A stretch of 64,000 nucleotides of DNA, taken from positions 352,016 to 416,015 of the forward strand of contig VTPC01091272.1 in assembly GCA_011009095.1 (NCBI GenBank), given 5' to 3'. Position 1 is the first letter of the stretch. Each line of letters starts with the position of its first letter. This document shows positions 59,660-64,000 of the stretch, piece after piece. Source of the DNA: Ignelater luminosus. Its lineage: Eukaryota > Arthropoda > Insecta > Coleoptera > Elateridae. Both the position numbers and the translations under genes were made by a program. The notes under the pieces are model-generated. The model was not told where the DNA came from. It worked only from the letters and a program-made list of their open reading frames with translations, and did no database searches.

Positions 59660-62040
59660 CAGACATAGCGTAGGAGAGAAAAAAAACTTCATCCCTCGAG
59701 GCTTAATTTTTTTGTTCGTTATCCTAATTTTTTCGCAGAGATTTGCCAAGCTATCCATCAGACCGGTATTTATGTTATTAACATGTTTCTGAAATATCTT
59801 TGCGGGCCATTAAAAAAATTGACAGCATTTATCGGTAAATATCGACAGTTTACGTGTCATCACTTCTGTAGAAATCTGTCGTATTTAACCTGAAAACATT
59901 TTATATTTGATTTTTTCATCAAATAAAATTTAATTGATAAAAATTAATTTAGAAAACGAAAGTAAATATAAAAATGTTCTCTAAAGCGCTTTTCATCTAA
60001 TAACATTACTTTTATTTTCGTTTATAAAAGAATTTTCGTATAATAATTAATTATAATTCTATTTAAAAATTTCGCTTAGAAGCCTGGATACTCTCACATT
60101 AGTAGCATCTGCTTTAATAAAGGGTTTGCTCTATTTAGAATCTTGTAATTATTCTAATTATTGGGGAACTTGATATTGGAAAAGTTTAACACAGTTTTCC
60201 ACACATATTCCCTACGTCTAATCAATAAAAAACATTTATGGTGTTATATCGGTCAGCAAATGACCTGAATGTGTGCCGCGATAAACTACCGTATATCACC
60301 CCTTTACGACACAAAATTTAGATTATTTCGCACACCACACTCTATCCTCACCCTTGCAAAATCACATTGGTTTATGTTTTCGAAATACTAAAACTTGAAA
60401 CTCTGCCGTTACACTTTTCGTGACACAATCGGGGTGAACGTTGAAGCTTTTAGGGTTTCGTGAACGGTTTGATATTTGATGGTGTACAGGCAGCGGGTTG
60501 TTTCTATGAATTACGAAATAAAAGAATTACAAAGCGGCCAAAGCTGATGAAAATTATAGGGTTTGGTTGGAATTATATATTTAGTAGCTTTATTTAAACG
60601 AGTGGTTTTAAATTTGTTTTGTGTTGTTGTTTTTATTACAATTCGAAATTATTAATGAATGTAACGCACATTTTGCACGAAATTGTGTTCATAAATTATT
60701 ATAGTTGTTCAGATTAATTAATTAATTAGTGTCTCAAATTAAAGATTTGAAGATAGAAGACTTAGAAGATAAATAATGACAACGTCAGAAATGTTATTCA
60801 TTGCCACATTTGACATTATGAATGCGAAAATCAGGTAATCAATTCGATACGTGTCAAATATTCGGTGCAAGCACGCCGCCATGGTGCAAGACATGTTTCA
60901 GTTTTATCGCTGCGAGAAAGACGATAACATAAAGATGTTTCAGACAATGAAATGGATGCTACACCTTATTCATAACGGATGCACTAACTAAACATCAATC
61001 AGTAAATAAGTGTTGTTTGTTCACAAATGCAAACCAAAACTTACTAAGTCTACAATTTTTTTTCTTATTGATTTTTTTGTTTTTCTTTTTACAGAGAAAG
61101 TAGACCAAGGAGATTTGCTATGAGTAAATATGTCATTGACTAGCACGTAAACATTGTTGAATTTCATAACTCAAGTAAAGAAAAATCAATAATTCCATTC
61201 CGAAATTACGCTTTAATTAATGTAATAAAGCAATATCGAACTTCATTGCTCGTGGCTAGCGTGCTAGAGGTGATGGCGAAGACTAAGAAACACAGCTCGT
61301 CAACGTGCAACTTAGTCCTAAATGACAAGGGTTTCTAGCCTTTCGTCAGAAAATCCTCAAATGTTGAATGTTACAATTTATACGTTACTAAATCCAAATT
61401 CCATTGTCTCATGATTTCTGATAATAGTGATAAGTTAATCTTAATACTGAACACGCCGTCCCAAAAACTCCCTATAATAGATTTATGGATCTATTTGACA
61501 AATTAATTTTATCGAAATTCATTAAAAATTTTTAGTCTTAAGTTGAATACCTGAGGTTTATTAACCTTGCTTTCTTCCTTTAGGTACTTGGAAAGATTTA
61601 ATAGATCTGAAATTTTTCAAGTCCTTAGCATTGCGATATTTAGATAGATTACTAACTGAAGCAGTTTCACTAGTCCTTTTGGGCTTTGTTTGTCACCGTT
61701 CCAAGTTGTTGAAACATCTATGTAGAAAATCCCAACCCCTAAGACTGTAACAGATTGTTTTCTATTTTTTCTTTTCTTTTTGTTTTTTGATTCTGGGTTA
61801 AGTTTAACACTGCACTACTCTAGTTTTGGTAATTACTTTTGTCAGCAAAACTGATTTATTCGATACCTTTGATATTTGGCCCTTCTTCGTTGTTTTCATT
61901 ATCTACTATTTTGCAGTCGCTTTTATACTTCTTCTTAATAACAGTTTCTGTGCTGAGAGTCAACTGCACGAACAAATTTAAAAGCGGTTTTTATATATAA
62001 ACCAGGGAGGAAATCAAAACTCATACGTTCAGGCCAATAA
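59660..62040. other. Intergenic DNA, no confident gene
   Basis: Includes a 36-codon ATG frame at 60881-60991 (+) with an ideal CCGCCATGG start context (MVQDMFQFYRCEKDDNIKMF) but no recognised product. The less AT-rich stretch 60240-60540 shows no frame of note. Confidence 0.4.
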
Positions 62041-62370
62041 GCTTGTAGTGTCCCACACTTTTAGAAACATGACGTCACGCCCTAAACCTTCACGAAAAAG
62101 GTCTTGGCCTTTTGTTAATTAATTCCTTTTCAAGGCACTTTAATATTTCTTTCAGAGCATTTTAGACGTTTGCACATTATAAATTTTCGTAAAGAAGAAT
62201 ATCGCTTTTGACCATGATGTAATAATGTTGTAAAGGTAAAAATTTTTGCTTTTGTCTAATTTCTCTTAAATGACCTACCACAAAATCTCTGCTGGAAATT
62301 TTTAGAACATCAATATTAATATCTTTTTCTACGTAAACAGCAGAACCAAGCTCTTTGCATGCACTAGTAA

Positions 62371-62552
62371 TATAAATAGCCTGTCACTATTTTACAGATC
62401 CTCAGTTCGTCAGTTCATCAGTTCATCATCAGCCAGTTCAGTTTCTTTACGGTTCCGCGACAGTTGTTACAGCTTGTTTACTTTTGTTAACCTGTTTATA
62501 AGGTGTTAATAAATAACTTTCATTATTTTATCCTTTTATTTATTATAATAAA
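62371..62552 (+). promoter_or_regulatory. Core promoter and polyadenylation block, LTR-like
   Basis: TATAAATAG at 62371-62379 is followed 33 bp on by an initiator-like TCAGTT (62402-62407). Repeated CAGTTC motifs follow, then AATAAA at 62508-62513 and 62547-62552. A TATA-initiator pair followed within 150 bp by polyadenylation signals is the layout of a retroelement LTR R region. The upstream TGTAGTGTCCCACAC at 62045 could be the LTR start. No second LTR, primer-binding site or gag/pol was found, so a solo LTR or an ordinary promoter are both possible. Confidence 0.35.
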
Positions 62553-62599
62553 CATCAGTACTTAACATTAGCTACCTTAACATTGACTTTTAACATCGG

Positions 62600-64000
62600 T
62601 AACTTGAACAAGCTAAAAACTTGAGATGTTGCTAGTTTTCTGTCGATAAGCCTGACACCGTTTTTCTTCATACTCTTCTTCCGCCAGCATCATCCAGCTG
62701 CAGCAGCAATAGCAGCACCACTTAGGAAAACCAAACCAAACTCATTTTACAAATAAAATCAAAAAAGAAAAAGAATAACAACGAATAGAAAAAGAACAAC
62801 AACACATAGAAAAAGAATAACAACAAGTAAAATTAAAATACAATATAAACAAAAGGAAAATAAGTAGATCCTGCGAGGCCAACACTCCCAAAGTACTCTA
62901 CCTGGTGCACGTCGTCAATAATGCCCACCGTCTAATGGTAACTGGCTAGACAACGCGTGGTACGACGTCATCGCGGTTAGACAAGTGATCCAGTCAGTAG
63001 GTAGATAACAAGTGGTTAGGAGTAGGCTACAGAGAAAATTCAATAGTGTCCTCTAGTTTTAGAGACAAATTTTTGCCTTCTACATTCCAAAGATTGCTTG
63101 TTGAAGAATGTCTGATTGCTATTTTTACTCAGTGTTTGTGCATTCATCGGACATATTCCAGTTTAGTTCATACTAAGAATTTCTCTTTATGCAGTCAAGT
63201 CTTCTATTTTCTCAAAAGACAGTCTATTAGAAGATCCATTTTTAAATATGGTGATCCCGTTAAGTACTCCACATTTTAATATACATATTTTCTCGAATTT
63301 GGACTATTTTTCTCAGCTCTTGCAACTTTATTGCTATCACGAATGCAAAGAATGGCATTTGACCTTGTGCCACTAGGGGTTTTCTTACAAAAAATAGAAA
63401 GTAATTCAGGTTTTACAATTTATAGGAAAATATAGAAACAGCAGGTGTTCAGTACAATCAGTCGTACTCCTACACTGATATATTAATATTGTATAGTAGA
63501 CATTAGTGCGAAATTGAAATATAAAAAATATCAAATTTTGGTGTATTTATTCAGTATTTATAATTAGAAATTAATATACAAACAAAAGTAAATATCAATA
63601 ACCTTTTCAAAATATGGAGAACATCCCCAACAGCAAAAAAAAGCGTTCGTCAGAATTGCATGACTTTTATACAATTCATCAATGACTTTCCTAGCTACTC
63701 CAACTGGTATCATACAGCAACTTCACGTTAGCAGCGGCTAACGAAAAACCGACTGTTCAAGAAAAATGCAATAACATCAAGTACTGTTGAAGATATCGAA
63801 GACCAAACAAACTCAAATAAATAGTTACTTAACCTACCAGTATCTCTGCAACAACTTGTAGAAGTAAATTTTTTAGGAGCCAGCAACACTAATAACACTG
63901 TGCTAGAATCGGCATCTTTTTTTTTTGGTGACAAGCTGGGCACTCGGCTGGAAAACCTAATTTGAGTATGCTGAATTCAATTATGCTAGCCGTTGTTCTA
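62600..64000. other. Intergenic DNA to window end, no confident gene
   Basis: 62690-63000 is less AT-rich and contains CAG-rich and polar stretches without a sustained frame. Frames at 63046-63279 (+) and 63728-63943 (-) are unrecognised. Confidence 0.4.

Overview
This window reads as AT-rich insect nuclear DNA. A beetle is the best guess from overall character (RTE, piggyBac and mariner relics, long AT-rich intergenic DNA, scaffold gaps), but no marker in the sequence fixes the order. It shows no bacterial operon structure. Reading frames are short, the one clear host gene is spliced with GT-AG introns, and transposon relics are spread through most of the window.

The only host gene I can name with confidence is the 3' part of an ether-a-go-go (eag, KCNH/Kv10-type) voltage-gated potassium channel on the + strand. 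Three exons (3971-4170, 4404-4656, 4720-6047) join in frame to give the last 592 residues: end of S6, C-linker, cyclic-nucleotide-binding homology domain, calmodulin-binding segment, long disordered tail and C-terminal coiled coil. The voltage sensor, pore filter and N-terminal PAS/eag domain must lie upstream of base 1, so 1-3970 is read as the end of a long intron. A 3' UTR follows.

From about 8.28 to 13.11 kb there is a strongly degenerated tandem repeat with monomers of roughly 130 bp, organised at its left end into a three-monomer higher-order unit of about 385 bp. It accounts for nearly 5 kb that contains no gene.

The remainder is mostly a transposon graveyard. It holds an internally deleted mariner (19.37-19.77 kb), a piggyBac relic (30.8-32.2 kb), a mariner C-terminal relic (32.7-32.95 kb), foldback or MITE-like elements (34.6-35.13, 41.89-42.52 and 54.48-55.39 kb), an RTE-clade non-LTR retrotransposon next to an assembly gap (45.99-47.48 kb) and an RTE 3' tail (50.07-50.35 kb). 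It also holds an almost complete mariner with TA target duplications and 28-bp terminal repeats (51812-53067), a second mariner-superfamily relic only about 0.1 kb further on (53.17-54.1 kb), and a second piggyBac relic (56.6-57.5 kb). All recognised transposase and reverse transcriptase frames are broken.

A few weak host-gene or regulatory candidates are given at low confidence: TATA-box-associated short ORFs at 27.5 and 59.3 kb, an LTR-like promoter and polyadenylation block at 62.37-62.55 kb, and a lysine-rich frame interrupted by one TGA at 33.34 kb. There are two runs of N (17192-17833 and 45593-45992). I found no tRNA, rRNA or CRISPR. I did not find a convincing new biological system; the best candidates for a second look are the degenerate higher-order repeat and the low-divergence 905-bp MITE.
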